Assembly: GCF_963082655.1 (NCBI RefSeq) | Contig: NC_081555.1 | Location: 149,412,517-149,476,516 of the forward strand | Reading direction: 5' to 3' | Source: Stomoxys calcitrans | Taxonomy: Eukaryota; Arthropoda; Insecta; Diptera; Muscidae | DNA length: 64,000 nucleotides | Part shown: positions 47,536-58,565 of the stretch, piece after piece | Layout of the letters: every line of letters begins with the position of its first letter | How positions within the stretch are numbered: position 1 is the stretch's first letter | The notes under the pieces: generated by a model | Seen by the model: only the letters and a program-made list of their open reading frames with translations | Database searches by the model: none | What the model was told of the DNA's origin: nothing | Position numbers and translations under genes: made by a program

Positions 47536-47718
47536 AGATTGGAAAGAGGGTGTAGATGTTAAGCCACCCCATACCACTATGGACGGACACCTTAGCCAGT
47601 AATTGGATTGTTGGGGGTCTAAAAACTTAGAAGTAAACTCGAAAAAGAAAATTCTAATTTAGGGATTATGTGCTGCTTACAAACTCCTTAATTGTCCTCC
47701 ATTCCACTCCCCCAAATG

Positions 47719-47997
47719 TCATCCATAACACTCCTGGTGTCTGTTAGCCGCGAAAGCCAGGCAATGATATAGGAAATGCTCCAACGTCTCATCATCTTCC
47801 CCACATGCCCTACACCTGCTATCACTTGCCACACCGATTTTGCCTAAATGAGCTCGTAGTCCTATGTGTCCCGTCTTAATACCAATAGCTATACTGACCT
47901 CCTTCTTACCATCTTTCAGTAATAGCCTCGTCTTCTCACAATCTGATTCTCTGCATAGGATTTTCGCCGTCCTACCGACTGTTTCGCTGTTCCACAA
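47719..47997 (-). pseudogene. Retrotransposon C-terminal Cys/His tail
   Basis: Contains RESDCEKTRLLLKDGKKEVS, TGHIGLRAHLGKIG and CRACGEDDETLEHFLYHCLA, a CxxC...H...C arrangement at the end of I/LOA/R1-related polyproteins. It follows the RNase H with a small overlap, indicating a frameshift between them. Same module as at 10159-10326 in the other element. Confidence 0.8.
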
Positions 47998-48651
47998 TGT
48001 TACATGCGGACCGCGTAGACCCGAAAGGTTTTGGGATAACCAACTTTATCGACTGCAGTTCTCTGACCTTCACTGCCAAATCGTCAGCTCTTTCATTCCC
48101 CCTTACTCCGTTATGCCGCGGGACCCAAGCGATGAGGATTGTGCCATCCTCAGAGAAGGCGTTAGTCTCCTTCCTACACTCCAAGACTGTTTGTGACTAT
48201 ACCCTCCTGGTTGTTATTGCCCTTATGGCCCTTTTACTGTCCATTGTTTATACTGTTCACACTCGACGTCCTCGCATTAGCACCACACCACCTGACGCAT
48301 TCCGTGATCCCGCTGATCTCCACTCGACGTTCTCGCATTAGCACCACACCACCTCACGCATTCCGTGATCGCCCTGATCTCCGCATGCAGGACTGCATTG
48401 AGGCCAGGCAGTCTAAAACAGATCTCAGTCCACGGGTTCTCAATAAAGATCCCCAGGTCCAATCTGACCCCTAGCTTTGATCCATCCGTGTAAAATGATC
48501 TTTCAGACGGCTATACTAGGGCTCCGTCAGTTCAAGACTGGCAGCAGTGACTCCACTCGACCTCAAGTGTTGTCTCAGGTATCGGATCAGAAACCTCTTC
48601 CGTCGTCGCCTTGATTATACCGCGATGGTATGAGCTGCTCCCATTCTCAAT
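47972..48651 (-). pseudogene. Retrotransposon RNase H, broken by a 61-bp duplication
   Basis: The N-terminal strand motif LPGLNAVLHAEIRAITECVR is at about 48370-48420 (minus). The C-terminal ILIAWVPRHNGVRGNERADD, LAVKV is at about 48050-48150 (catalytic His and Asp in the usual W.P.H.G..GNE.AD form). Between them 48261-48321 is repeated at 48322-48382. Since 61 is not a multiple of three, the duplication shifts the frame. Confidence 0.8.
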
Positions 48652-49778
48652 CTATTCTCCCATCGCCTTAAGTCTCATAGGCGCAGTGGCTGCCTCACAC
48701 TTAATTTGTATGTCAATGGGTCGGATATCTAGAATAGTCTCCAGTGCCCTAGTGGGCGTGGTTCTCATCGTTCCGCCTATGCCAAGACAACATGTTCTCT
48801 GAACCTTATGTTGCACTTTTTCTCCATAGCAGTCCATTAAACTACTAAGGCGTAAGTAAGTATTGGTCTTATCACGCTCCTGTAGAGCCAGTGGACTATC
48901 CTAGGATTCAGGCCCCATTTCGAGCCTACAGCCCGTCCACACAGTGCCCAACATCTGTGAGCCATCTCAATACGCTCCTGAATGCGACACTTCCAATTCA
49001 GTCTCCTGTCCAAGATCACAACTAAGTATTTGACCTTGTCAGATATCGAAATCGTCTTATTGAGGAAACGTGGTGAGTTAAATTGGCCCACCTTCGTCTT
49101 CCTTGTGAACAGGCATATTTCAGTCTTTTCTGGGTTAACATTGAGAGCTCTAGGTCTAGGCCAGTCATATGCCACATGCAAGATCCTTTCGGCTCTTCTA
49201 CATAGCTCATTCGGATTCTTACCCCTTAGAAGTATTATAATATCGTCTGCGTAACAGACGGGTTCAAATCCCTCCTCAGTCAGCATCCGTTGTAGGTCAT
49301 TTATGGTGGTCACCCATAGCAGTGGCGATAAAATGCCCACCTGTGGTGTGCCCTGTGCCACTTTCTCCCTTATATTTAGGCCATGCGTCACACAATTTAT
49401 CCACCTGTTCCTTAGCATATTGTTTATCCAGTCTCTAAGGACCGGGTCCACCCGGTACTGGTCTAAGGATTGGATCAGTATGTCGGTCCGCACATTGTTA
49501 AAAGCCCCCTCGATGTCAATGCATACCGCCAGTGTGTACGTTTTGGTATCGAAAGATTCTTCGATTTTATGCACAACCTCGTACAGGGCAGTCTACACCG
49601 AGCTTCCCTTGACATAGGCATGCTGTTTGAATTTGAGCAGTTCGCTGGATGTCATACTCTTTATCATGATGTCCACAATGCGCTCCATGGTTTTGAGTAG
49701 AAAAGATGTAAGGCTTATGGGTCTGTAGGCGTTTGGTGTCGCATAACTTGCCTTGCCGGGCTTGGGTAGAAACACCAC
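48652..49778 (-). pseudogene. Retrotransposon reverse transcriptase
   Basis: Minus-strand order: 49593-49778 has MVFLPKPGKASYATPNAYRP, ISLTSFLLKTMERIVD (fingers). 48837-49574 has AVCIDIEGAFNNVRTDILIQ, GTPQVGILSPLLW, VCYADDIIILLRGKNP (catalytic YADD), NVNPEKTEICLFTRKTKVG and VKYLVVILDRRLNW. 48652-48837 continues as the thumb RTTPTRALETILDIRPIDIQ. Frame changes lie near 49585 and 48837. The main frame of 245 residues keeps every catalytic Asp. Confidence 0.9.
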
Positions 49779-49824
49779 CCTTGCTTTCTGCTAGGCTTTC
49801 AGAGCATACGCAAGTCCTTAGCAC

Positions 49825-50278
49825 GCTGTGAAAATAGTGGCCAGTTGAGGCGCCAGATAGTCGGCCTCCTTTTGTAGTAACGCTGGAAATATTCCATCAG
49901 GTCTGGGTGACTTAAATGGTTTGAAGCTCCTCAAGACTTTCTTTCCCATAAATTCCGTTATGATGAACCTTCGATCAACCTGATTATTCCAAGATTCCGG
50001 TGTCTATGTGAGTCCCTTCGTATCCTGTGGAAAATGGGTTTTCATCAGAAGCCTCAACGTGTCCTCCGTTGTTTCTGCACTCACTCCCATGTCGTCCACT
50101 TTAGTTTGGACATGGGGTTTTGAGAGAAATTTTATCATCTTGGAGGCGTCATTAACGCTATCGACCTGGTTGCAGAAATGGTTCCGGGGGGCACGTTTTG
50201 CCGCTCTGATAGTTTTTTACGTTCTCTGTTAAAAAGTCTGCGGACCTCTTTCCCATTATTGCGAATCGCCCCGCTCAT
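49825..50278 (-). pseudogene. Spacer between endonuclease and RT, decayed
   Basis: The element continues here with no long minus frame. The region corresponds to the linker and RT N-terminus, with many stops. The plus frames 50008-50232 and 50178-50519 are antisense shadows. Confidence 0.6.
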
Positions 50279-51373
50279 TCAGGGTTTTTCTTGGGCTGAT
50301 TTGCTTTCCCGAAGAGGACAACTATCTTCGAAGGATCCCATCAGTGCAGTCGTATTCCTGTTGACATTCTCGTCAATCTCTTCTATGACTGGACAATCTA
50401 AATTATCTTGCCAAAATCTTTTTCTGAGTAGCCTTCCGAATTTTGTCCAGTTGGGCTTCAACTTATTTCGGAAGCTTATCAGATTCGGCGCTGGTCGTGC
50501 AATTCTAAACCTAATGTAGCGATGGTCAGAGAAAGAGTGATCCATGCAGACCCTCCAATCCTGAACCTCATCGATTAGATTTTCCGAACATATTGTCACA
50601 CCTAAAACCTCCTCCCCAATCCTATTAACAAAAAAAGTGGTTTTGCCAATTTTATTAGGTCGTTAGTATTCAAGAATTCTGCCAGGGTTTGGCCCCGCTT
50701 ATGTATGTTAGTACAACCCCACGAAATGTGGTGAGAGTTTGCATCGCACTCTATTGGTACCTCATTTCCTGTCTGTGTTTCTTTTCTCACCAAACGTTCA
50801 GCTTCAACTTAGGTAGCGGTGTCGCAGAGTGGAAAGGCAGATAAAGTGATACCAGGCATGCTCCAACGTCTCCCTGTCTCATCTGACGTTGACAACTCTG
50901 GGCAAAATATATTATTGTGTTGCCCAAAAAGTAATTGCGGATTTTTTTAAAAGAAAGTAAATGCATTTTTAATAAAACTTAGAATGAACTTTAATCAAAT
51001 ATACTTTTTTTTACTCTTTTTTTCTAAAGCAAGCTAAAAGTAACAGCTGATAACTGACAGAAGAAAGAATGCAATTACAGAATCACAAGCTGTGAAAAAA
51101 TTTGTCAACGTCGACTATATGAAAAATCCGCAATTACTTTTTGGGCAACCCAATATTTGAACTTTTATGACAAATAGCCCAGGTCTTTGGCCGAGTACCA
51201 GTGTTAGCATAGAATAATTGGTGGTTGATATGATTCAGTCCAGAAACTTCGTTCCGGGTCGTCCATGGCTCCTGCATTGAGGCAATATGAATCTTGCCCT
51301 TGCTGATGTTTTCCATCAGTGCGTGAGTAGGGGTTTCCATCCGATGGAGGTTTATCTGGATGACCTCAATCAT
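50279..51373 (-). pseudogene. Retrotransposon AP-type endonuclease, split by a MITE
   Basis: N-terminus at 51134-51373: EVIQINLHRMETPTHALMEN, IHIASMQEPW (Asn and Glu catalytic blocks). After the MITE, 50602-50793 has VPIECDANSHHISWGC (DxN block) and RGQTLAEFLNTNDL. Then 50279-50599 has SFSDHRYIRFRI (the SDH block). All main endonuclease blocks are present in order, but across three frames. Confidence 0.85.
50915..51153 (-). mobile_element. mariner-type MITE, copy 6
   Basis: An inverted copy, TA-flanked. The left end is TTGTGTTGCCCAAAAAGTAA (one substitution) and the right end TTTTTGGGCAACCCAA. It interrupts the endonuclease of the retrotransposon, so it inserted later. Confidence 0.92.
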
Positions 51374-51388
51374 TAGATGGACTACTTG

Positions 51389-52101
51389 TTAGCGCGTGAT
51401 GGTCTCATCGTCTGTTCCCTGTTCTTTAGGCAGCATTGGGTTTCCCTTCCCTGCACTGTCTGATGTTTTAATATTAGAATTTTTGCATATCCTAGTCTTC
51501 CGAATCTTGAGATAGTCGGTAGTGGTTCCATCATCGGGTCTCTGTTCGTTAGGCTGTATTGAGTCAACCGTCCCTGCTCTGACTGATGTTCCAATATTTG
51601 CATCTTTGCCTATACTAGTCTTGCAAGTCTTGAATAAATGGGCTTTTTGGGAGTAGGTTGGTTGGTCTCCCCGTCGGCTCACTATACGTAAGGCGGCATT
51701 GAATTCTCTGTCACTGCACTGCCTGATGTTTCTTCCTAATCTCGTCCTAGTCTTCCTAATGTCGAGAAAGCCGTTGATAGTTCCGTTCCGTGTGGATACT
51801 TCCAACGAGCTTTTGGACGGTATCAATACATTCCGCTCACGCAAAGCGCAGCCATAAGATGTCCCCTCTGTATTTACAGCTCATAATTCGTATGGGTGTT
51901 CCGATCGTTTACCACATGCCTCACCTGGGACCGACAATCTAGTGGAATTCTAGCGGATGCATAGCCGATATCGATGACTGCAAAAGTCATATCATCTCTG
52001 TTGCTCTTCTTTGCCACACCGGCGTAAGAGAGCGGCTCCTTACCTTTCTCCGCGACTATCTTCCCCTTCTGTGATGGCTGAGGCATCCTTTTGGAAGTCA
52101 C
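51389..52101 (-). pseudogene. Retrotransposon ORF1 (gag-like), with internal triplication
   Basis: 51874-52101 contains GKEPLSYAGVAKKSNRDDMT, FAVIDIGYAS, similar in style to the start of LOA ORF1 proteins that bind element RNA. 51389-51844 is a second frame with three imperfect repeats of about 125 bp: RKTRTRLGRNIRQCSDRE, CKTSIGKDANIGTSVRAG and RKTRICKNSNIKTSDSAG, two of them followed by EQ..DD.T. No CCHC knuckle was found. Confidence 0.6.
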
Positions 52102-52206
52102 AGTCCTCCATGAAGACTAAGGGGCCGTGCGCACTTCCTTCGTTGCTGTTCCGAAATTGTCTTCTTAGGACAAAGGACACTGTCTGGTGTTTGGTATCTG
52201 GTGTGA

Positions 52207-52849
52207 AGGTGGTCTGTTGGTAATCTGGTGATGGTCTGGTGGTGGTCTGGTGGTGGTCTGGTGATGGTCTGATGATGGTCTGACGGTAGTCTGGTGTCTG
52301 GTCTGGTGGTGGTCTGGTGTCTGGTCTGGTGGTGGTCTGGTGGTGGTCTGGTTGTGGTCTGGTTGTGGTCTGGTTGTGGTCTGGTAGTGGTCTAGTGGTA
52401 GTCTGGTGGTGGTCTGGTGGTGGTCTGGTGTCTGGTCTGGTGGTGGTCAGGTGGTGGTCTAGTGGTGGTCTGGTGTTGGTCTGGTGGTGGTCTGGTGATG
52501 GTCTGGTGGTGTTCTGGTGGTGGTCTGGTGGTGGTCTGGTGGTGGTCTGGTGGTGGTCTGGTGGTGGTCTGGTGGTGGTCTGGTGGTGGTCTGGTGGTGG
52601 TCTGGTGGTGGTCTGGTGGTGGTCTGGTGGTGGTCTGGTGGTGGTCTGGTGGTGGTCTGGTGGTGGTCTGGTGGTGGTCTGGTGGTGGTCTGGTGGTGGT
52701 CTGGTGGTGGTCTGGTGGTGGTCTGGTGGTGGTCTGGTGGTGGTCTGGTGGTGGTCTGGTGGTGGTCTGGTGGTGGTCTGGTGGTGGTCTGGTGGTGGTC
52801 TGGTGGTGGTCTGGTGGTGGTCTGGTGGTGGTCTGGTGGTGGTCTGGTG
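52207..52849 (+). repeat. 11-bp GGTCTGGTGGT minisatellite
   Basis: Irregular to about 52508, then near-perfect 11-bp units (about 30). Eleven is not a multiple of three, so each frame cycles through the same 11-residue peptide (VVVWWWSGGGL on plus). All three plus frames and the minus frames are open. G-rich on plus. It abuts the 5' side of the retrotransposon. Confidence 0.95.
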
Positions 52850-53884
52850 TCAACCGTAGTTATTACAGTTTGAACATAGTTGCTAGAAATGTGATATTGT
52901 TTTTGACATTCGGCGGGGTCCATCAAAAATGGTTAAGCATAAGAGATAGCTCCCACTTTGTACTGGTGTAGGGTATTATTCAGTCGGCACCATCCGACCT
53001 TTGACTTTCCTTACCGGGTTTTTTAATATTTAACTTCATTCAAGTTGCCATAACTCTACATCAACAACCCGTTTCTGTCTCTTCGTAGCATATTTTTATT
53101 TTCCATGCAACATGCTGCATGCACATGTCGTTGTTGTTCAGCATTTAAGCCAATTTGTTACCTATGAACTGAAAAAAAAAGAAATCTTCAATTACTTTGA
53201 ACTCGTTCAGTGTCTGCCTGCACCAAACGCCATCCCTTGTCCCCACTTCAGCTTGAATATGCCCTGTGGCTCATCCCCTATGGCTCTGAATGTCTGATGT
53301 CGCCTAATCCTTGTTGAACGAGCGATGATAGAGAGTACAACGAAAAGCATACAAACATACCAAACCAAACCAAACAAAAAAAAAAAATAAAAACCCCTGA
53401 ACAAACATTCCCACCTCAATGAACCGTAGGAAAACATGAAAATCCCAATTCTGCATTTGATTTGGAATCGAAATGAAAAATCTGTGTTATACAATTGTTA
53501 ACATCATGACTGAGATTATAAGCAACCAACCAACCAACCAACCTGCCTGAGTTTAAACGAGTTATTCTTCATTTGGCAAATTTCGGTATTTTGGAAGTTG
53601 CTTTGCATCTCTTTTTTGGGTTTTGTGAGATTTTTCTCCTTTTTTTTCTATTTGCTCGACTAGGCAAATCCCACTGTCTACGCGTTTAAAAATGCCAACA
53701 TTGTTATGCGGTGTGTGTGTGTGAGTTGGTTAGAGAAGTAGTTGTGTGGGTGCGGTGTGTGTCTGGAAAATTGCTTTATTGTCATGTTAATTTTGGTGTC
53801 TCAAACAGAATCTCAATTTAGAGAATGAAATCGATTAAAAAAGTATTGGCTGAACGCAAAATTATTCAACAATTTATACAGTGA

Positions 53885-53923
<39 letters not shown>

Positions 53924-54197
53924 GAAGAGAGAAAGTTTGTTATGTATTCGAATGGATGAGCAATGTTACGCGAAAAAGTTAAATTTTAAAGTAGTAAATT
54001 TGGAGGAAAGTATCGAAACAATTAAATACACTTAAGGGGAAAGTTTGCAATGATTAATTTGTATGACATTAGTATATTGGAAAATACGTAAAAATTTATA
54101 ACTAAAACAAACCACAATTCGAATTCAGTTAGGCCTGGTCAAATTTTAATCATACATCACAAAATGAATACAAACCTACAGCATTCTATATAGACGT
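52850..54197. other. AT-rich spacer with simple repeats
   Basis: Includes (AACC)n near 53525 and (GA)n at 53889-53920. Frame 53207-53494 (minus) has no domain. No gene supported. Confidence 0.6.
53889..53920 (+). repeat. (GA)16 microsatellite
   Basis: Uninterrupted GA dinucleotides, preceded by a GAGAGGGA variant. Confidence 0.95.
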
Positions 54198-55854
54198 TTT
54201 TATACCCACCACCGAAGCATGGGGGTATATTCATTTTGTCATTCCGTTTGCAACACATCGAAATATCCATTTCCGATCCTATAAAGTATATATATTCTTG
54301 ATCAGCGTAATAATCTAAGACCATCTAGACATGTCCGTCCGTCTTTCTATTGAAATCACTCTACATACTTTAAAAATAGAGATATTGAGCTGAAACTTTG
54401 CACAGATCCTTTTGTTTGTCCATAAGCAGGTTAAGTTCAAAGATGGGCCACATCGGACTATATTTTGATATAGCCCCCATATAGACCGATCCGCCGATTT
54501 AGGGTCTTAAACCCAGAAAAGCCACATTTACTATCCGATTTTGTTGAATTTTGGAACAGTGAGTTGCGTTAGGCCCTTCGACATCATTCGTTAATTTTGC
54601 TCAAATCGGTCCAGATTTGGATATAGCTGCCATATAGACCGATCCTCCGATTTGGGGTCTTAGGCCCATAAAAGCCACATTTATTATCCGATTTTGCTGA
54701 AATTTGGGACAGTGAGTTGTGTTAGGCCCTTTGACATTTTACGTCAATTTGGCCCAGATTGGTCTATATTTGGTTGTAGCTGCTATATAGACCGATTCTC
54801 CGATTTAGGGTTTTAGACCCATAAAAGCCACGTTTATTATCTAATTTTATTGAAATTTGGGGCAGTGAGTTGAGATAGGTCTTTCTACTTTCTTCGTCAA
54901 TTTGGCCCAGATCGGTCCAGATTTGTATATAGCTGCCATATAGACCGATCTTCCGATTTAGAATCTTAGGCCACTAAAAGCCAAATTTATTATCCGATTT
55001 TGCTGAAATTTGGGACAGTGAGTTGTGTTAGGCCCTTCAACGTCTTTTGTCAATTTGGCCCAGATCGGTTCAGATTTGGATATAGCTGACATATAGACCG
55101 ATCCCTCGATTTAGACTTTTAGGCCCATAAAAGCCACATTTATTATCCGATTTTTCTGAAATTTAGGAAAGTCAGTTGCGTTATAACCTTCGACATTATT
55201 CATCAATTTGGCCCTGATCGGTTCAGATTTGAATATAGCTGCCATATAGACCGATCATCCGATTTAGGCTCTTGGACCAATAAAAGCCTCATTTATTACC
55301 TGATTTTGCTGAAATTTGAGATAGTGAGTTGTGTTAGGCCCTTCAACGTCTTTTGTCAATTTGGCCTTGATCGGTTCAGATTTGGATATAGCTGCCATAT
55401 AGACCGATCCTCCGATTTAAGATTTTGGGCCCATTAAAGGCGCATTTATTGTCCGATTTCGCCGAAATTTAGGACAGTTAGTTGTGTTAGGCCCTTCAAC
55501 ATTTTTCGTCAATTTGACCTAGATTGGTTCAGATTTAAATATAGCTGGCACATAGACCGATCTCTCGGTTTTAGGTTTTGGGCCCATAAAAGGTGCATTT
55601 ATTGTCCGATTTCGCCGAAATTTGGGACACTGCGTTGTGTTAGGTTCTTCGACATTATTCTGAAATTTGACCAAAATCGGTCCAGATTTGGATATATCTG
55701 CTATATAGACCGATATCTCGATTTAAAGTCTTGGCCCCATTAAAGGCGCATTTCTAATCCGATTTCACTGAAATTGGACTCAGTGACTTATATTAGGCTT
55801 TTCGACATCCGTGTCGTGTATGGTTCAGATCGGTTTATTTTTAGATATAGCTGC
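54198..55854 (+). mobile_element. DINE-like subfamily A, long array
   Basis: 5' end TTTATACCCACCACCGAAGC, ATGGGGGTATATTC; leader with CATGTCCGTCCGTCTTTC; about nine units. ATAGACC positions 54481, 54634, 54787, 54940 and 55093 are exactly 153 bp apart. The array ends within a unit (GATATAGCTGCGG) and the hairpin end is missing. Confidence 0.88.
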
Positions 55855-56074
55855 GGTACTTATTAATATTTAGAAGGTAAGCTGGGGCAGTGCCATTAAA
55901 AGTCTTGAGCCCGAAACGGGCGCTTTTATGATAGGATTTTCCTGTATTGAGAAGACCGCCACAGCAGTGATTTGCAGTTATCTCCTCGTTAACAAAGCCG
56001 AAAATTTTCCAGATCAAATTATTATCTGCAATTAGCTGCAATATCGACGGAACCGATTTAAAGTTTTTTGAACA
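55855..56074 (-). other. Unclassified insert with a 66-residue minus frame
   Basis: Replaces the continuation of the A unit. The minus frame 55841-56041 reads through ...SARFGLKTFNGTAPAYLLNI. I do not recognise the family. It might be a retroelement or captured-gene scrap. It is not part of A or B. Confidence 0.4.
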
Positions 56075-56600
56075 TTTTTATACCCATCACCATGGGATGG
56101 GGACATACTAATCTAATCATTCCATTTGAACCACCTCGAAATATTCGTCTAAGACCTAATAAAGTGTATACATTAATCATTGTCCTGACGTTTAGAGTCG
56201 AACTAGCCTTGTCCGACCGTTCGTCCGTCTGTCGAAATCACGATAGCGGTAAAACGAGTAGAGCTAGCAGCTTGAAATTTTCCACAGATACCTAATATTG
56301 ATGTTGGTCGTTGGGGATTGCAAATGAGCTAATCGCTTCAGATTTAGATTTGGCTCCCATATAAACCGATCTACAAATTTGATTTCCTGAGCCTTTACAA
56401 GCCGCAATTTTTGTCCGATTTAGCTCAAGTTTTGCATGTAGTGTTCTGTTATGACTTTAAGCATCTGCGGTTAGTACGGTCCAAATCGTTTTATAACCTG
56501 ATCTAGCTCCCATACAAACCGATCTCCCGATGTGACTTCTTGAGCCCCTGGAAACAGCAATTTGAGTCCGATTTGGCTCAAATTTTTTTTGTAAGAAAAA
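56075..56600 (+). mobile_element. DINE-like B/C, 5' part
   Basis: 5' end TTTTTATACCCATCACCATG, GGATGGGGACATACTAATCT; leader with CCACCTCGAAATATTCGTCT, AAGACC; a GTCCGACCGTTCGTCCGTC tract; two to three units of C-like type (GGCTCCCATATAAACCGATC). The hairpin end is absent. Confidence 0.75.
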
Positions 56601-58565
56601 TCGGGCAGAATTTATATGTGGGTGTCTAAGGACACTTGATTCTGCAAAATTCAAAAAGAATGACTTGGATGTCGCTATCTTCGTAATTCAGCTATAACTA
56701 CTCCAAATTTCAAAGAGATATCTCTAATCGTTCTTGCACGGCATATTTTTTACTAGTTTTTTTTTTCAATTTTCTCCCACTGTGCGTCGTTTCAAGGATT
56801 AACGCAAACTTATCTCGATAATATTTCGAATTTTTCGTGTTAGGATCAAAAGGACAAATGGATTACCCTCCATTTCCCTATTTTCAAAAAAAGTCTTCTT
56901 TATAGCATGGGACAGTCTAATGTGTTGTGTATTGGAGCCGGCAATATCCATCCTTGCAACATTGCTAAGAACTCCGCCCAGAAGTACTGCAGGTCCTTTT
57001 TTTTACAAAGATAAATATCGATGTAGAACCCTACCATATACTCTATTGATGGTTAGCTCGCTCGACCGACATTTAAATTCTTAACCAAGTTGCAAAAGCC
57101 ATAAAGATTTCATTTCTTAACAGATGCTTGAAAAAGCGATATTTCGAAATCAATTTCTTTCTTTTTTTGGTAAATTTGTTCATGTTCTTTGCATTTTTAA
57201 TGCTTCATTTCCGCTCCTCAGATTTTGGCGTCTATTTCCATCAACCATATTGAATTTAATGTGCTGTTATCAATTTTGAAGTCATCATTATCATTATCGC
57301 ATCCTATTGGCATGCCGTTCGTTGACAATGTGCCATCATCGCCAGCATCATCGCTCTCATCATTGTGGATGGCCATGTGGCACATCTTTAAAATGGCACA
57401 AGAATATCCAAACTCTTGGATGATGTGAGGCTGTGTGATGATGTTACTCCATCAAATATGGCCTACGTTTATTTGATAAAATGGCCTTTAGATATCTTGC
57501 AGCAGCAGCAGCAGCAGTAGTATTGGTAGCGCGCGGCAAAGACGTGTTAGTGTTACTTAATGTCATTTTTAACAGTATCCGCCGTTGAAGAACGTTACGT
57601 TCGGCCATCATTAACATCAAAATCAGCAGCAGCGACCGCAGCAGCAGCAGCATCAGCATAGGTCGCATCATCACTGAGTGACACAGTGGCCATGCGATGA
57701 GATGATGAGCAGTCGCCGCACACCCGGGCTGACTGACTGACACTGATGTGAATGTCGCTGATAATGATGTGATGGCCATGGAACATAACCATTCAATTCC
57801 ATTGGCTCCATGGATAGATACAAAGATACGAGATGTTGTTGTTGTAGCTGTAGCCCTCGAAGCTCTTTGCTACTCTGAGATATCGCTCTACACAGTTATG
57901 TGATGACATTATGGGCTTATCACAAATTCGCTTCGGTTCCATACCCCCATTTACAGCTTTCAATCGTACGTTTGCGATAGCTCTCTCGTACGTGTTTGGC
58001 ATAACAAATCAATACCAAATAATATGTTTAAGTACTTTTCTTCTTAAAGAAAAAGAAAAAAAAACGAACAGAGGAAAATGGCCTTAAGTTTTTCTTCTTT
58101 TGGACGGGGTCAGGCCTTCGAAATTTTGTTGCTTTTTTTTCTCCTTCGTTTGTGTTCATCTTGTTTTGTTAGCTGCCCGTGATTGAATTAAAAAGGAAAT
58201 TTTCTTAGTCCTTGCTTAGGTGCTACAATCATATTAAAATCCCTTTTTTGCCTTAGTTCGAAGGACTTTTCGTATGCTTCTTCTGTTGTGTGTTCCTTTC
58301 CTTTGAATTGAAAAATTGAAATAAAGGATTATTTAAGGTTGAGACCTGTGAGTTATTGCTTTATACAAAATACCATCAAGATTATATTTGATTATGAAAA
58401 GATAGATCCTTGTAGCAGCTACCTTTTGAAGTATTTAAGAGCCATGAAGTAAAGTAGCAGTACTCAGTTGGTCTTGGGAAAAGGGTAAAGTGCAATGTAA
58501 CTCAGCAACCAATTTCGCATAGGAGAATAGCAATGAACCTATGTCGGACACCAGTATTGAAAGTT
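56601..58565. other. Spacer with CAG/CAT-rich patch
   Basis: AT-rich, but 57220-57800 is richer in GC with GCAGCAGCAGCAGCAGCAG (57500-57520, 57640-57660) and ATCATC runs. Frames 57225-57428 (plus) and 57444-57779 (minus) have no domain. The patch could be untranslated or regulatory DNA of a neighbouring gene, but nothing in the sequence proves it. Confidence 0.5.

Larger units (their letters stand above)
47540..52205 (-). mobile_element. LOA/I-type non-LTR retrotransposon, nearly full length, dead
   Basis: Reading the minus strand from 52.2 kb: ORF1 (gag-like), AP-type endonuclease, RT with YADD, thumb, RNase H and a Cys/His tail. The domain order with RNase H after RT fits the LOA and I groups, and RT wording (for example RTTPTRALETILDI) favours LOA. 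Every ORF is broken by shifts. A MITE (50915-51153) splits the endonuclease. The exact ends were not found: no target duplication or poly(A) could be identified. Confidence 0.8.

Noticed and set aside
48837..49574. Intact reverse transcriptase gene
   Set aside because: The frame keeps YADD but lacks its N-terminal part and thumb, which are in other frames. The whole element is broken.
12128..51153. A seventh MITE copy
   Set aside because: Careful tracing gives five intact copies (12128, 21267, 34054, 45227, 50915) and one split copy (14099/15767), six insertions in total. The two halves of the split copy should not be counted separately.
52317..52971. Trp/Gly-rich and Pro/His-rich proteins
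   Set aside because: Products of the 11-bp minisatellite. Every frame gives the same 11-residue cycle.
57225..57779. Coding exon in the CAG/CAT-rich patch
   Set aside because: Frames are short, present on both strands and domain-free. Splice sites cannot be judged without expression data.
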